Shown here piece by piece: positions 7,906 to 15,942 of a DNA stretch of 26,278 nt (within the stretch, counting starts at the first letter, position 1; each line of letters starts with the position of its first letter). The notes below the pieces were generated by a model. The model was not told the DNA's origin, ran no database searches, and saw only the letters and a program-made list of their open reading frames with translations. The position numbers were made by a program, and so were the translations under genes. This DNA is from CAVQBP01 sp964448105. Its GTDB lineage: Bacteria > Bacteroidota > Ignavibacteria > Ignavibacteriales > Ignavibacteriaceae. The stretch covers positions 1 to 26,278 of the forward strand of contig CAYUVK010000068.1 of the NCBI GenBank assembly GCA_964448105.1. The letters are read 5' to 3'.

Positions 7906-8131
7906 TCTTATTTTAATTGTATAATTGGTAATTTTTTATCAAATTTTTATGTCATTTATAAATTTTTATTCTATCGCTGCGAGATCAGAAAAATTCTTCG
8001 AAGGGAAATTCGGATTTTATTTTCTCCCTATTAGAGTGCAGATGATTTAATAAAAGTTAAATCCCAAGTTGCAATTATAAAAATTAAGGGATAATTATAA
8101 TTAAAAAATCACTGTACAATATTTAATTTGT

Positions 8132-8281
8132 AAGAGGTTGTTTCAAAATTCTTGATGTCATAAAAGGGTGTGAAGTTTGGTTGATACACTTGAATTAAAA
8201 TCCTGATAATCTAATTCTTCCCGGAATGCTTCGTTATAAATTCTTCATAATGACAATTCTGTTTATTTGAGATGGCCTCTT
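8132..8281. mobile_element. Relic MITE-like inverted-repeat element
   Basis: AAGAGGTTGTTTCAAA (8132-8147) can pair with TTTGAGATGGCCTCTT (8266-8281) over 16 positions if four G-U pairs are allowed; as DNA it is a 12/16 match. A second inner pair is TGTCAT (8156-8161) with ATGACA (8250-8255). The unit is 150 bp long, codes for nothing, and is followed by a T-run. The ends resemble the terminal repeats (gaggctgtctcaaaa type) of small non-autonomous elements that I recall from Bacteroidota intergenic regions, as does the inner GTCATTATGAAG word on the other strand. It could instead serve as a structured terminator. No transposase is nearby and no target-site duplication was identified. Confidence 0.45.
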
Positions 8282-8368
8282 TTTTATTTTAAAGATTAAT
8301 AGATATTAAACATTTGATTGATAATTTGGGGAAAAAATTTGTAAATATTTTTATAATGATTTGTGATA

Positions 8369-8464
8369 TAGAAGCATAATGATTTTTTGCTTACATTACC
8401 ATATATTCAAGTTAAATTATAATGGAGAAATTTCTATGCTTCTAAATAAGTCATTATTTCTCCA
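8369..8464. repeat. Two interleaved 9-bp inverted repeats
   Basis: TAGAAGCAT (8369-8377) pairs with ATGCTTCTA (8436-8444), and TGGAGAAAT (8423-8431) pairs with ATTTCTCCA (8456-8464). The order A, B, A', B' is a pseudoknot topology if transcribed. The sequence is AT-rich, so chance occurrence is possible. Confidence 0.3.
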
Positions 8465-8522
8465 CATATCCTTATCTTAAAAATAATTCAGCATTTCTTC
8501 CTGTTTTATTTATTTCTTCTTG

Positions 8523-8552
8523 TTGAAAAGTTTCGTTAAGTGAAAAGATTTG
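8523..8552 (+). promoter_or_regulatory. Candidate Bacteroidota promoter of the propeller gene
   Basis: TTG (8523-8525) and AAGATTTG (8545-8552) are 19 bases apart and resemble the Bacteroidota -33/-7 pair (TTTG, TAnnTTTG) with one mismatch in the -7 box. A transcript would start near 8559, giving a leader of about 40 bases before the ATG at 8598. Confidence 0.33.
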
Positions 8553-8597
8553 TTCGGCATTAGGGAAACTCTGAATACAATTTTACCCGGAGAAAAT

Positions 8598-11537
8598 ATG
8601 AAAAGCATTTTAGCTTTTTTATTCTTGATATGTATAAATTTATACGGACAAAATACCGCTTCTGTTAAATTGGAATGGGTCAAGAATTATCCTGAAATTG
8701 ACTCTTTAAATAATTTTTTATTTGTAGATTCTACCAATAGCTACTTATCAGGCAATTCGGAAAATACCGCGGTTGATAAAAATGGGAATTTATATTTATT
8801 AGTTAATATCCATTCGGCTGATTACCCTAATTATACTTTTAAGTTAATAAAATATAATCCTTCGGGAATATTTCTCTGGCAGATCCGATCAAAAGATATC
8901 GAATCCCAAAATTATGTAGCTGATGTTTTGCAAATAGATAATGCCGGGGGAATTTATGTAGCGGCCCATTTTTTTGAAAATAATCAACCGGGAGGATTAT
9001 ATATCTCAAAATTTAATTCGGACGGCACTTCGCTTTGGACGGATAAATATAACGGAAGTCTAGTTAATTCTATATCAAGCCCTCTTGAAATAAAATTTGA
9101 CAATAATGAAAATGTAATCTTTATAGGTTATGCAGGTAGAATTGAGAACAATTCGGTCAAGAATGATTCATTATTAATAATTAAATATAATCAATTAGGA
9201 ATGCGGGAGTGGACGGCGGAAACAAATAATGATTCAATAATTTACAGGATGCACTGCCAGATTGATAACTTAAATAATATTATTGTCTCAGGTGAAAGTA
9301 AAACCATTGCCAACAGGGTAAGAATTGCTAAATACAATGAAGAAGGAAAGAATATATGGAGCAGCTATTATTTTGACAACAATTATTACTATGTGACAAT
9401 GGATTTGACTGAAGACAAAAACGGAAACAATTATGTAACCGCAAATTCCTCAACTTTAAACTTCAATTCAAAATGGGTCACTATAATGTTTGACAAAAAT
9501 GGTCAGTGGAAATGGAGTAAATATATAGATAGAGACTCATCATCCGGTGTTTACGAATCTCCTTGGCTGATAAATATAGATAATAATAATTATATCAATG
9601 TTTTAGGATATGAAAACAAAAACAATATTTCTACTTTTTTTCTTGTGAAATACGATACAAACGGAACTAAAATATCAGATAGATCTTATATAGATACTAC
9701 AACGGAATATGTTCAGAGAGTATTACTTGATAATTCCGGTAATTTGTTTACAGCGGGTTTTTCTCAGAACCCGGATAAAATATATCTGATTAAATTTGAT
9801 AATAATAATAATAAATCCTGGAGTAGTGGCTTTTTAACCGGCGGAATTAAAAACGTTAATAATAGTATGAATTTAATTATTGACGATGCCGGATATGTTT
9901 ATTTAACAACAGAAGATTCAAGTAAAAAGGGTGATATACACGAAGTAATTACTTCAAAATTTAACAGCAGCGGACAAGAGATGTGGACTATTAGATCGAA
10001 TGACTATTTAGGGCATCAAGTAACTTCTATGTTTACGGATTATTACGGATATACATATTTAACCGGCTGGCTGGAAAATGGAAGAAGTAATAACCTGGAT
10101 TTCTTTACTGTTCAATATGACTCTTCCGGGAAAATAAACTGGATGAATAGGTATGATGGACCGGCACATTCGATTGATATACCTAAAGCAATTACAGAAG
10201 ATAATGATGGGAATATTTATGTAACCGGTGAAAGTAAAGGAAATTCAAATTTTGATTATGTTACTATTAAATATAATTCTTATGGTGAAGAAGCGTGGAC
10301 ACCGCCTCCCAGATATGATGGTGGTGGTATTGATATCCCTCAAGGTATAGCTGTTGATCCGGATGGTTACGTTTATGTTTCGGGCAGCAGTATAGGAAGT
10401 GATTCAGATTATGATTTTGCTACTATTAAATATAATGAATTCGGACAGTTTCAATGGGTAAAAAGATATAATGATTTAAATAACGGAAGAGATTCGGTAG
10501 TATCTATTGCAATAGACAACTCAGGAAATATTTATGTTGCGGGAACAAGTGACAGTACGATATCATTCCCTAATTTTTTGATAATTAAATATGATCCGTC
10601 GGGTAAAGTATTATGGACAAGGAGGTATCATCAAGAAGGAAATAATTGGGAAAAAGCTGCGAAGATGATAATTGATAAGAATAACAACATCTATATTACC
10701 GGAACATGCTTTACAAATGATACTAAAGAAGATATTATTACGGTAAAATATAAATCCAACGGTGCTTTTCAATGGATGTCGAGGTGGGATGATCCCGGCA
10801 GTTTATCTGATGCTGTCAGTGATATCAAGGTCGATAAAGAAGGGGATGTATATGTAGCAGGTTATGGAGCGGGCGGAGGTACGGGAAATGATTTTGTTAC
10901 AATAAAATATGATTCTTCGGGAAATCAAAAATGGGCTGTAACTTATGATAGTCCGCAAAGCTCAGATGATTTTACAACGGGTTTAGCTTTAGACTATCAA
11001 AAAAACTGTTATGTTGCCGGCTACAGTTTAAATAATAATAATTATGAATATTCTTTAGTTAAGTATGATACAATCGGCTTAAAATTATGGGATGAAACAT
11101 ATAAATATACGGGTTCATCAAATAATATCCCTGTAAAAATAAATGTTGATAATAACGGAAATATACTTATTGGCGGTTATAGCGGAAATTCTGAATGGAG
11201 TGTTTTTAATTTAAGTAAATATTCTCAACCTGGATTCATACCGACAGGAATTTTGGAATCATTAAATAAAGTGAATGAATATAAATTGTATCAAAATTTT
11301 CCCAATCCTTTTAATCCCGTTACAAGTATAAGATATTCAATACCTAAAAATAGTTTTGTAAGTATTAAATTGTATGACATTCTTGGAAGGGAGATAAGAA
11401 TATTAATTTCAAAAGAAGAGAAGGCCGGTAGTCACGAGATAAAATTAGACGGTTCAAATTTGTCAAGCGGTGTATATTTTTACCGGATGTCGGCAGGAAA
11501 TTTTACCGAAAGTAAAAAATTAATTATTTTAAAATAA
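8598..11537 (+). CDS. Large secreted beta-propeller (SBBP-like) protein with T9SS sorting domain
   Basis: A 979-residue protein with a signal peptide (MKSILAFLFLICINLYGQ), then about 16 repeats of 45-60 residues of the form G-N-I-Y-V-x-G ... T-I-K-Y-x-x-x-G-x-x-x-W, as in SBBP/beta-propeller proteins, enough for two propellers. Examples are NGNIYVTGES...VTIKYNSYGEEAW and SGNIYVAGTS...LIIKYDPSGKVLW. The C-terminal 87 residues (893-979) are a type IX secretion sorting domain: YQNFPNPFNP, YSIPKNSFVSIKLYDILGRE and LSSGVYFYRM. The protein is therefore exported across the outer membrane and attached or released; ligand and function are unknown. ATG 8598 is preferred over an in-frame ATG at 8550 because GGAG (8589-8592) precedes it and the signal peptide begins there. 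It stands alone, with a promoter-like sequence upstream. Confidence 0.88.
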   Translation: MKSILAFLFLICINLYGQNTASVKLEWVKNYPEIDSLNNFLFVDSTNSYLSGNSENTAVDKNGNLYLLVNIHSADYPNYTFKLIKYNPSGIFLWQIRSKDIESQNYVADVLQIDNAGGIYVAAHFFENNQPGGLYISKFNSDGTSLWTDKYNGSLVNSISSPLEIKFDNNENVIFIGYAGRIENNSVKNDSLLIIKYNQLGMREWTAETNNDSIIYRMHCQIDNLNNIIVSGESKTIANRVRIAKYNEEGKNIWSSYYFDNNYYYVTMDLTEDKNGNNYVTANSSTLNFNSKWVTIMFDKNGQWKWSKYIDRDSSSGVYESPWLINIDNNNYINVLGYENKNNISTFFLVKYDTNGTKISDRSYIDTTTEYVQRVLLDNSGNLFTAGFSQNPDKIYLIKFDNNNNKSWSSGFLTGGIKNVNNSMNLIIDDAGYVYLTTEDSSKKGDIHEVITSKFNSSGQEMWTIRSNDYLGHQVTSMFTDYYGYTYLTGWLENGRSNNLDFFTVQYDSSGKINWMNRYDGPAHSIDIPKAITEDNDGNIYVTGESKGNSNFDYVTIKYNSYGEEAWTPPPRYDGGGIDIPQGIAVDPDGYVYVSGSSIGSDSDYDFATIKYNEFGQFQWVKRYNDLNNGRDSVVSIAIDNSGNIYVAGTSDSTISFPNFLIIKYDPSGKVLWTRRYHQEGNNWEKAAKMIIDKNNNIYITGTCFTNDTKEDIITVKYKSNGAFQWMSRWDDPGSLSDAVSDIKVDKEGDVYVAGYGAGGGTGNDFVTIKYDSSGNQKWAVTYDSPQSSDDFTTGLALDYQKNCYVAGYSLNNNNYEYSLVKYDTIGLKLWDETYKYTGSSNNIPVKINVDNNGNILIGGYSGNSEWSVFNLSKYSQPGFIPTGILESLNKVNEYKLYQNFPNPFNPVTSIRYSIPKNSFVSIKLYDILGREIRILISKEEKAGSHEIKLDGSNLSSGVYFYRMSAGNFTESKKLIILK

Positions 11538-11580
11538 AACTTCGTAATTTTTTACTCCTTTTAATATCTGATTATTTTTA

Positions 11581-12060
11581 ATGTTGACTTTAAATAACTT
11601 CGAAATAGAGTATAAATTTCTTGTAACTTCGAATAAATGGAAGAAGAATGATGGTGTATTTTATAAACAGGGATATTTGTTAATCAATAAAACAAAGACA
11701 GTCAGGATAAGGATCGGGGGTGAAAAAGCAAAGCTTACAATAAAAGGGGAGAAAACCGGTCCTTCCGGTAAAGAATTTGAGTATGAAATCCCTTATGAAG
11801 ATGCCGAGTATATTTTAGATAATTTATGCATTAAGCCTTTAATTGAAAAAAAGAGATATAAAGTAAATTATGATGGATTTACCTGGGATGTGGATGAATT
11901 TTTTGGTGAGAATGAAGGTTTGGTCCTTGCAGAAATTGAACTGGAAAGCATTGATCAAAAGTTTAATAAACCCGATTGGGTAGGGGAGAATATCACTGAT
12001 GATCCAAAGTATAAGAATGCAAATCTTGTAAAAAATCCTTTTAAGGATTGGAAAATATAA
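11581..12060 (+). CDS. CYTH-domain protein, probable inorganic triphosphatase
   Basis: A 159-residue single-domain CYTH protein (triphosphate tunnel metalloenzyme). The signature ExExK is present as EIEYK at residues 8-12. Further tunnel residues are visible: RIR (42-44), KLTIKG (51-56), EFEYEI (65-70), KKR (90-92), WDVDEF (102-107) and AEIELE (117-122). Length and layout fit the short bacterial TTM/CyaB-like class, which hydrolyses inorganic triphosphate; class IV adenylate cyclase activity is a less likely alternative. It follows the propeller gene by 43 bases with no obvious promoter of its own, and converges on the dehydrogenase gene across 60 bases in which no terminator is evident. Substrate is inferred from the family. 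Confidence 0.85.
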   Translation: MLTLNNFEIEYKFLVTSNKWKKNDGVFYKQGYLLINKTKTVRIRIGGEKAKLTIKGEKTGPSGKEFEYEIPYEDAEYILDNLCIKPLIEKKRYKVNYDGFTWDVDEFFGENEGLVLAEIELESIDQKFNKPDWVGENITDDPKYKNANLVKNPFKDWKI

Positions 12061-12120
12061 TAGTTAATTGCTTTAATGCTTCCACAGTCTACAATACAAC
12101 AATGAAATAATAAAAGAATT

Positions 12121-13092
12121 TTATCCTTTATCGTTGTTTATAACTTCAACTTCCTTGCCTTCAATAAATTTTAGAATATTTGCCCCAGCTTCATTTATAG
12201 CATGCAAAAATATTCCGGGTACAATTGCAGAATTGTGTGGGGAGCCCAATAAGTTCGGCAGTTCAAAAAAAGGATAATTGATTTTGAATTCTCCTTCTAC
12301 AAATGGCTCGATCCACCAGGCATCGATTCCTGCTGAAAATTCCGGGTCAGCTTTTAAGTGTTCGAATAAATCTTTTTCAATAATAATTTCACCCCTCGCA
12401 ACATTAATTAAAACTGCATCGGGTTTCATTAGTCTTAACTTGTTTTTATTAATTAATCCGCCGGTTTCTTTATTTAACGGAAGCGATATGATAACTATAT
12501 CTGAATTTCTTAATACATAATCCAGATCATTTAAAGTTCCGATAAATTCTACTTCTTCATTTGTTTTGCCGGAAGTGTTTATTGCATAGATTTTTGCTCC
12601 AAAAACTTTTAGTAATTTTGCAGTTGCCTTCCCTATGCCTCCGAAGCCTAAAATTCCGCATTTGGAGTCTTTTAATGAATGGTTCATACCTTTTTGATTA
12701 AACTCGCCTGCAGCTAATTTTTTATGATTATCAAATAAATTTTTATAAATTGATAAAACCATTGCCAGGATATGCTCTGCCATCGGCTCGGCATATGCAC
12801 CTTTATTGCTTGCAATTTTACAATTTACTGGGAACTGATTAAAATCAATATGATCAAAACCTGCAGAAAACAATTGAACAAACTTTAAATTTTTAAATGA
12901 GTCTTTTATTACATTTTTAAATTCCCTGGAGGGATTCCATGCAAATAAAATATCTGCATTCATTAAAACAGTATCGTATTCCGATTTATCAAAATCTTTT
13001 AAATATATAATTTCTGCTTTCTCTTTGAATATTGATTCCAATAATTTTCTTTGAGCATCTTCAACTCTAAATGTTACAATTAATTTTTTCAT
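12121..13092 (-). CDS. D-2-hydroxyacid dehydrogenase (NAD-dependent)
   Basis: A 323-residue member of the D-isomer-specific 2-hydroxyacid dehydrogenase family, which interconverts 2-oxoacids and D-2-hydroxyacids with NAD(P)H. The Rossmann motif GFGGIG lies at 149-154 in CGILGFGGIGKATAKLL. The catalytic triad is visible as Arg233 (NVARGEII), Glu262 (DAWWIEP) and His286 (GSPHNSA). The AYAEPMAEH segment at 99-107 is the usual substrate/cofactor helix start. The double Trp before the Glu (family form D-V-F-x-x-E-P) is a little unusual. The substrate cannot be told: glyoxylate, hydroxypyruvate, lactate and phosphoglycerate types all share these motifs, and the ACT domain of long SerA enzymes is absent. 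It follows the MFS gene on the same strand after a 109-base gap that contains a repeat relic, so it may not be in the efflux operon. Confidence 0.9.
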   Translation of the reverse strand: MKKLIVTFRVEDAQRKLLESIFKEKAEIIYLKDFDKSEYDTVLMNADILFAWNPSREFKNVIKDSFKNLKFVQLFSAGFDHIDFNQFPVNCKIASNKGAYAEPMAEHILAMVLSIYKNLFDNHKKLAAGEFNQKGMNHSLKDSKCGILGFGGIGKATAKLLKVFGAKIYAINTSGKTNEEVEFIGTLNDLDYVLRNSDIVIISLPLNKETGGLINKNKLRLMKPDAVLINVARGEIIIEKDLFEHLKADPEFSAGIDAWWIEPFVEGEFKINYPFFELPNLLGSPHNSAIVPGIFLHAINEAGANILKFIEGKEVEVINNDKG

Positions 13093-13152
13093 TTAAAATC
13101 TCATTTTTATTCCAATAATATAAGCATGCCTTAAATATGATTTTTATGTTTT

Positions 13153-13180
13153 ACCGCAGAGTTAACAAAGATCACGGAGT
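13153..13180. repeat. Possible relic of an accgcagag-type intergenic repeat
   Basis: The gap contains ACCGCAGAGTTAAC followed by AAAGATCACGGAG, which resembles the degenerate purine-rich 'accgcagagttcgcagag...' repeats that I recall between genes in Bacteroidota and related genomes. There is only one short copy here, so the call is weak. Confidence 0.3.
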
Positions 13181-13201
13181 GTAAAATAGAACAAAAAATT
13201 T

Positions 13202-14545
13202 TTAATCCTTTTCTTCATATGATAACCGGGTTGCGGTTTCAACACCCTGTAATGTTTGTGCTAATATTCCATATTTTATATAGATTGGTCTTATAAGAGT
13301 TCTCATTTTCGGTAGATTAATTAAAAAATAGATCGCACCAATTACACAAAAAATTCCACCAATTACCAATGTTAAGGATGCACCGATTACACCGGCTGCA
13401 GCACCGGCCAAAAGGCTGCCGAATGGGGCAATACCTCTAAAAGACATTGCATAAAGACTCATTACTCTGCCGCGTTTATCATTTTCCACTATCGTTTGCA
13501 GCATTGTATTGCTTCCTGCTAATTGAATCATCATTCCTATTCCGGTCATAAACATAAAAATTATAGATAGGATAAAAATGTGTGAAAGAGCAAAAGCAAT
13601 TAGTCCCGTACCAAAAATTAAAACAGCATATGTTATCAGTTTACCAAGGCCTAAAACACTTTTTCTATTCATTAAAAATATTGCTCCTGTGAGAGCACCC
13701 AACCCGGAAGCACCCATTAAAAATCCGAATAGATCAGCCCCGCCATGAAAAAAATTCTTTACAAAAACAGGTGCTAATATTCTAATTGGCGATCCCATAA
13801 AACTTACTACAGCTAAAAGAAGAAGTATAGATTTTATCGGAGCGAAACCAAATGCATATTGAAATCCTTCTTTTAATTCTTTAAAAATTTCTTTTTTCTT
13901 GGAAGTTACAGGTTTATGTACTAGTTCCATTTTTAACAACGAAACAATTACCGCAATATAACTAATAGCATTAAGTAAAAAACACCAGCCTTCTCCGAAT
14001 AATGAAATTAAGATGCCTGCTATTGACGGTCCTATAAGCCGGGCCGAATTGACCATACTAGAATTGATTGCTATTGCATTACCTAAATCATCACGATTAT
14101 TACCAATCATCTCAACCATAAAAGATTGCCGTGTCGGCATATCTAAAGCATCAAAAACACCCAGAATAGTACTAAGTGCAATGATTTCCCAAACCTGTAT
14201 TGCATTGGTCAATACCAATACAGCAAGTACAAAGGCTTGAATCATCGAAAGAGCTTGCGTGTACAGCAGAATTTTATGTTTATCCAGACGGTCTGCAAGT
14301 ACACCGGCAAACGGAGTAATGATTAGAATAGGAATTTGCCCGGAGAATCCCACCACTCCAAGCAGAAAAGCCGAATTGGTCAACCGGTACACAAGCCAGG
14401 TTAAAGCAATACGCTGAACCCATGTACCGACAATTGAAATACCCTGTCCACCGAAATAAAGTCTAAAGTTTTTATGATTTAAAGCTCTAAATGCAGTGAA
14501 TCGTCCTAATAAATTTCCTTTCGAACTGTTATTTCCTTCTCCCAT
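13202..14545 (-). CDS. MFS transporter (MFS_3 / EntS-like)
   Basis: A 447-residue inner-membrane major facilitator with about 12 hydrophobic segments. N-terminal FRALNHKNFRLYFGGQGISIVGTW and LADRLDKHK (motif A, about 83-91) are typical of the MFS_3 group, which includes enterobactin exporter EntS and many predicted drug exporters. DALDMPTRQSFMVEM and RLIGPSIAGIL are further family hallmarks of this group. It lies downstream of the TolC gene on the same strand (65-base gap, AGAGA upstream of the start) and may be the last gene of the TetR-led efflux operon. Substrate unknown; proton-coupled export is inferred from the family. Confidence 0.88.
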   Translation of the reverse strand: MGEGNNSSKGNLLGRFTAFRALNHKNFRLYFGGQGISIVGTWVQRIALTWLVYRLTNSAFLLGVVGFSGQIPILIITPFAGVLADRLDKHKILLYTQALSMIQAFVLAVLVLTNAIQVWEIIALSTILGVFDALDMPTRQSFMVEMIGNNRDDLGNAIAINSSMVNSARLIGPSIAGILISLFGEGWCFLLNAISYIAVIVSLLKMELVHKPVTSKKKEIFKELKEGFQYAFGFAPIKSILLLLAVVSFMGSPIRILAPVFVKNFFHGGADLFGFLMGASGLGALTGAIFLMNRKSVLGLGKLITYAVLIFGTGLIAFALSHIFILSIIFMFMTGIGMMIQLAGSNTMLQTIVENDKRGRVMSLYAMSFRGIAPFGSLLAGAAAGVIGASLTLVIGGIFCVIGAIYFLINLPKMRTLIRPIYIKYGILAQTLQGVETATRLSYEEKD

Positions 14546-14610
14546 TCTCTAAGTATCTTTTCCATAAATTTTTTCTGATAATTATCACTGCACTTAACTA
14601 ATACAAATAT

Positions 14611-15918
14611 TTATTCTATTTCATTTCCAACAGCCTGCATTAAGGAATATGTATTAATGACATTTTCATATGAAACTCTTAAACGCAGCAGTTCGGCTTC
14701 AGCTAATGAAGTTTCTGCATCTATTAAATCCAGGTTTGTTATTACACCGTCACGATATCTTACTTCTGCTCTTGAAACGGCATCCTGTGCTTGTTTAACC
14801 TGGAGTTCTGAAGTTTTTATCTTTGATCGACTAGCCGTTAAATCGGTAGCAGCTTGTTCTACCTGGGATTTAATTGTTCTTTCCAATTCCAAAATTTTTG
14901 CAGAAGAAGATTTTAAATAGGCGTCGGCTTCCTCAACTTTTGCTTCTCTTAAATTTCCGTTAAAAATTGGTATGGATGCATTTATTCCTGCTGCCCAGTT
15001 ACCGCGCAGAACATCAAGATTTGGTTCATAGCCGTTTTTAAATCCATAACTGGCTATTACACTTAAAGTTGGTTTATCCGTAAGAGAAGCCACTTGTTTG
15101 GATACCATAGCGCTCTTTTCTGCATCTCTGGCTAATTTCATTTCCACTCTCTTTTGAAATGCTTCTTTGATTAACGATTCATTATTAGCTAAAGATGTAT
15201 CAACATTAAATTCACCTATTAAATTCAGCTCTTTATCGGTAGGCCATCCTAATAAGTTTTTAAGATAAATTTTTTCTTTATTCAAGGCATTTTCTAGATC
15301 TATCTTTTGATTTTCAGCAGATGCAACTCTAACTTCGGTCGTTAATACATCAAAATCTGTTGCACTGCCGCTTTGAACTTTTTTATTTGTTAATTCTATA
15401 TGTTTTTTAAGCGTGTTAATTTGTTCGTCTTTCACCCTGATGCTTTTTTCAGTAAATAAAATTGTGTAAAAAGCTTGAACAGTTTTATAGCTCAAATTAT
15501 TTTTTATCAAGTTAAGCTTGTCTTCCGAAGATAATTTATATAACTTAAATAAATCTACAAGGGCGTCTCTTTTTCCGAAATCGTAAACAAGCTGTGATGC
15601 GGAAATACGTGCATCATAATTATTATTAGGTGCAAGTGTAAAACCAATCCCGCCAAACTGAATTGTAGGGATAGGACCGATCCTAGTATAAGAAATGTCA
15701 CCGTTAACCCGCGGATAGTAGAAGCTGTTTTGTTGTTTTATTTTCGCCTCTGCGGCATTTATATCTTCAGCAGCCTGCTTTAACAAAGGCTGATTGGTTA
15801 GAGTTAATTTGATTGCTTGCTGTAACGAAAGTGAGTCTCCAACTATTTGCTGTGAGAATCCATTAGCAAACATTGAAACGCTTAAAAGAAAAGTAATTAC
15901 TAATATTCTATATTTCAT
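14611..15918 (-). CDS. TolC-family outer-membrane efflux channel
   Basis: A 435-residue outer-membrane factor with signal peptide (hydrophobic 5-20, FANGFSQ) and two OEP repeats, each of long alpha-helical hairpins with beta strands: LSLQQAIKLTLTNQPLLKQA opens the first, and the second ends in the usual VRYRDGVITNLDLIDAETSL. It forms the trimeric channel through the outer membrane for the EmrA/EmrB-type pump encoded immediately upstream (24-base gap; GGAGA in front of ATG 15918). The length is normal for the family and no frameshift is visible. Confidence 0.92.
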   Translation of the reverse strand: MKYRILVITFLLSVSMFANGFSQQIVGDSLSLQQAIKLTLTNQPLLKQAAEDINAAEAKIKQQNSFYYPRVNGDISYTRIGPIPTIQFGGIGFTLAPNNNYDARISASQLVYDFGKRDALVDLFKLYKLSSEDKLNLIKNNLSYKTVQAFYTILFTEKSIRVKDEQINTLKKHIELTNKKVQSGSATDFDVLTTEVRVASAENQKIDLENALNKEKIYLKNLLGWPTDKELNLIGEFNVDTSLANNESLIKEAFQKRVEMKLARDAEKSAMVSKQVASLTDKPTLSVIASYGFKNGYEPNLDVLRGNWAAGINASIPIFNGNLREAKVEEADAYLKSSSAKILELERTIKSQVEQAATDLTASRSKIKTSELQVKQAQDAVSRAEVRYRDGVITNLDLIDAETSLAEAELLRLRVSYENVINTYSLMQAVGNEIE

Positions 15919-15942
15919 TTCATCTCCATTAGTAAAAAAGAA

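Larger units (their letters stand above)
7906..8597. other. Long non-coding region before the propeller gene
   Basis: About 690 AT-rich bases without a credible ORF. It contains a decayed MITE-like element at 8132-8281, two interleaved 9-bp inverted repeats at 8369-8464, and a promoter-like pair at 8523-8552. No clear terminator follows the EnvC-like stop, and no riboswitch or RNA gene was recognised. The 7906-8131 part shows nothing identifiable. Confidence 0.5.

Noticed and set aside
7906..8131. Riboswitch or small RNA after the EnvC-like gene
   Set aside because: No conserved aptamer core or stable hairpin could be recognised; only AT-rich sequence is seen.
8550..8597. Upstream ATG extending the large propeller protein by 16 residues
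   Set aside because: The extension would bury the signal peptide, whereas ATG 8598 has GGAG five bases ahead and starts directly at the signal peptide.
12061..12120. Terminator between the CYTH and dehydrogenase genes
   Set aside because: The 60-base convergent gap has no inverted repeat of useful strength.
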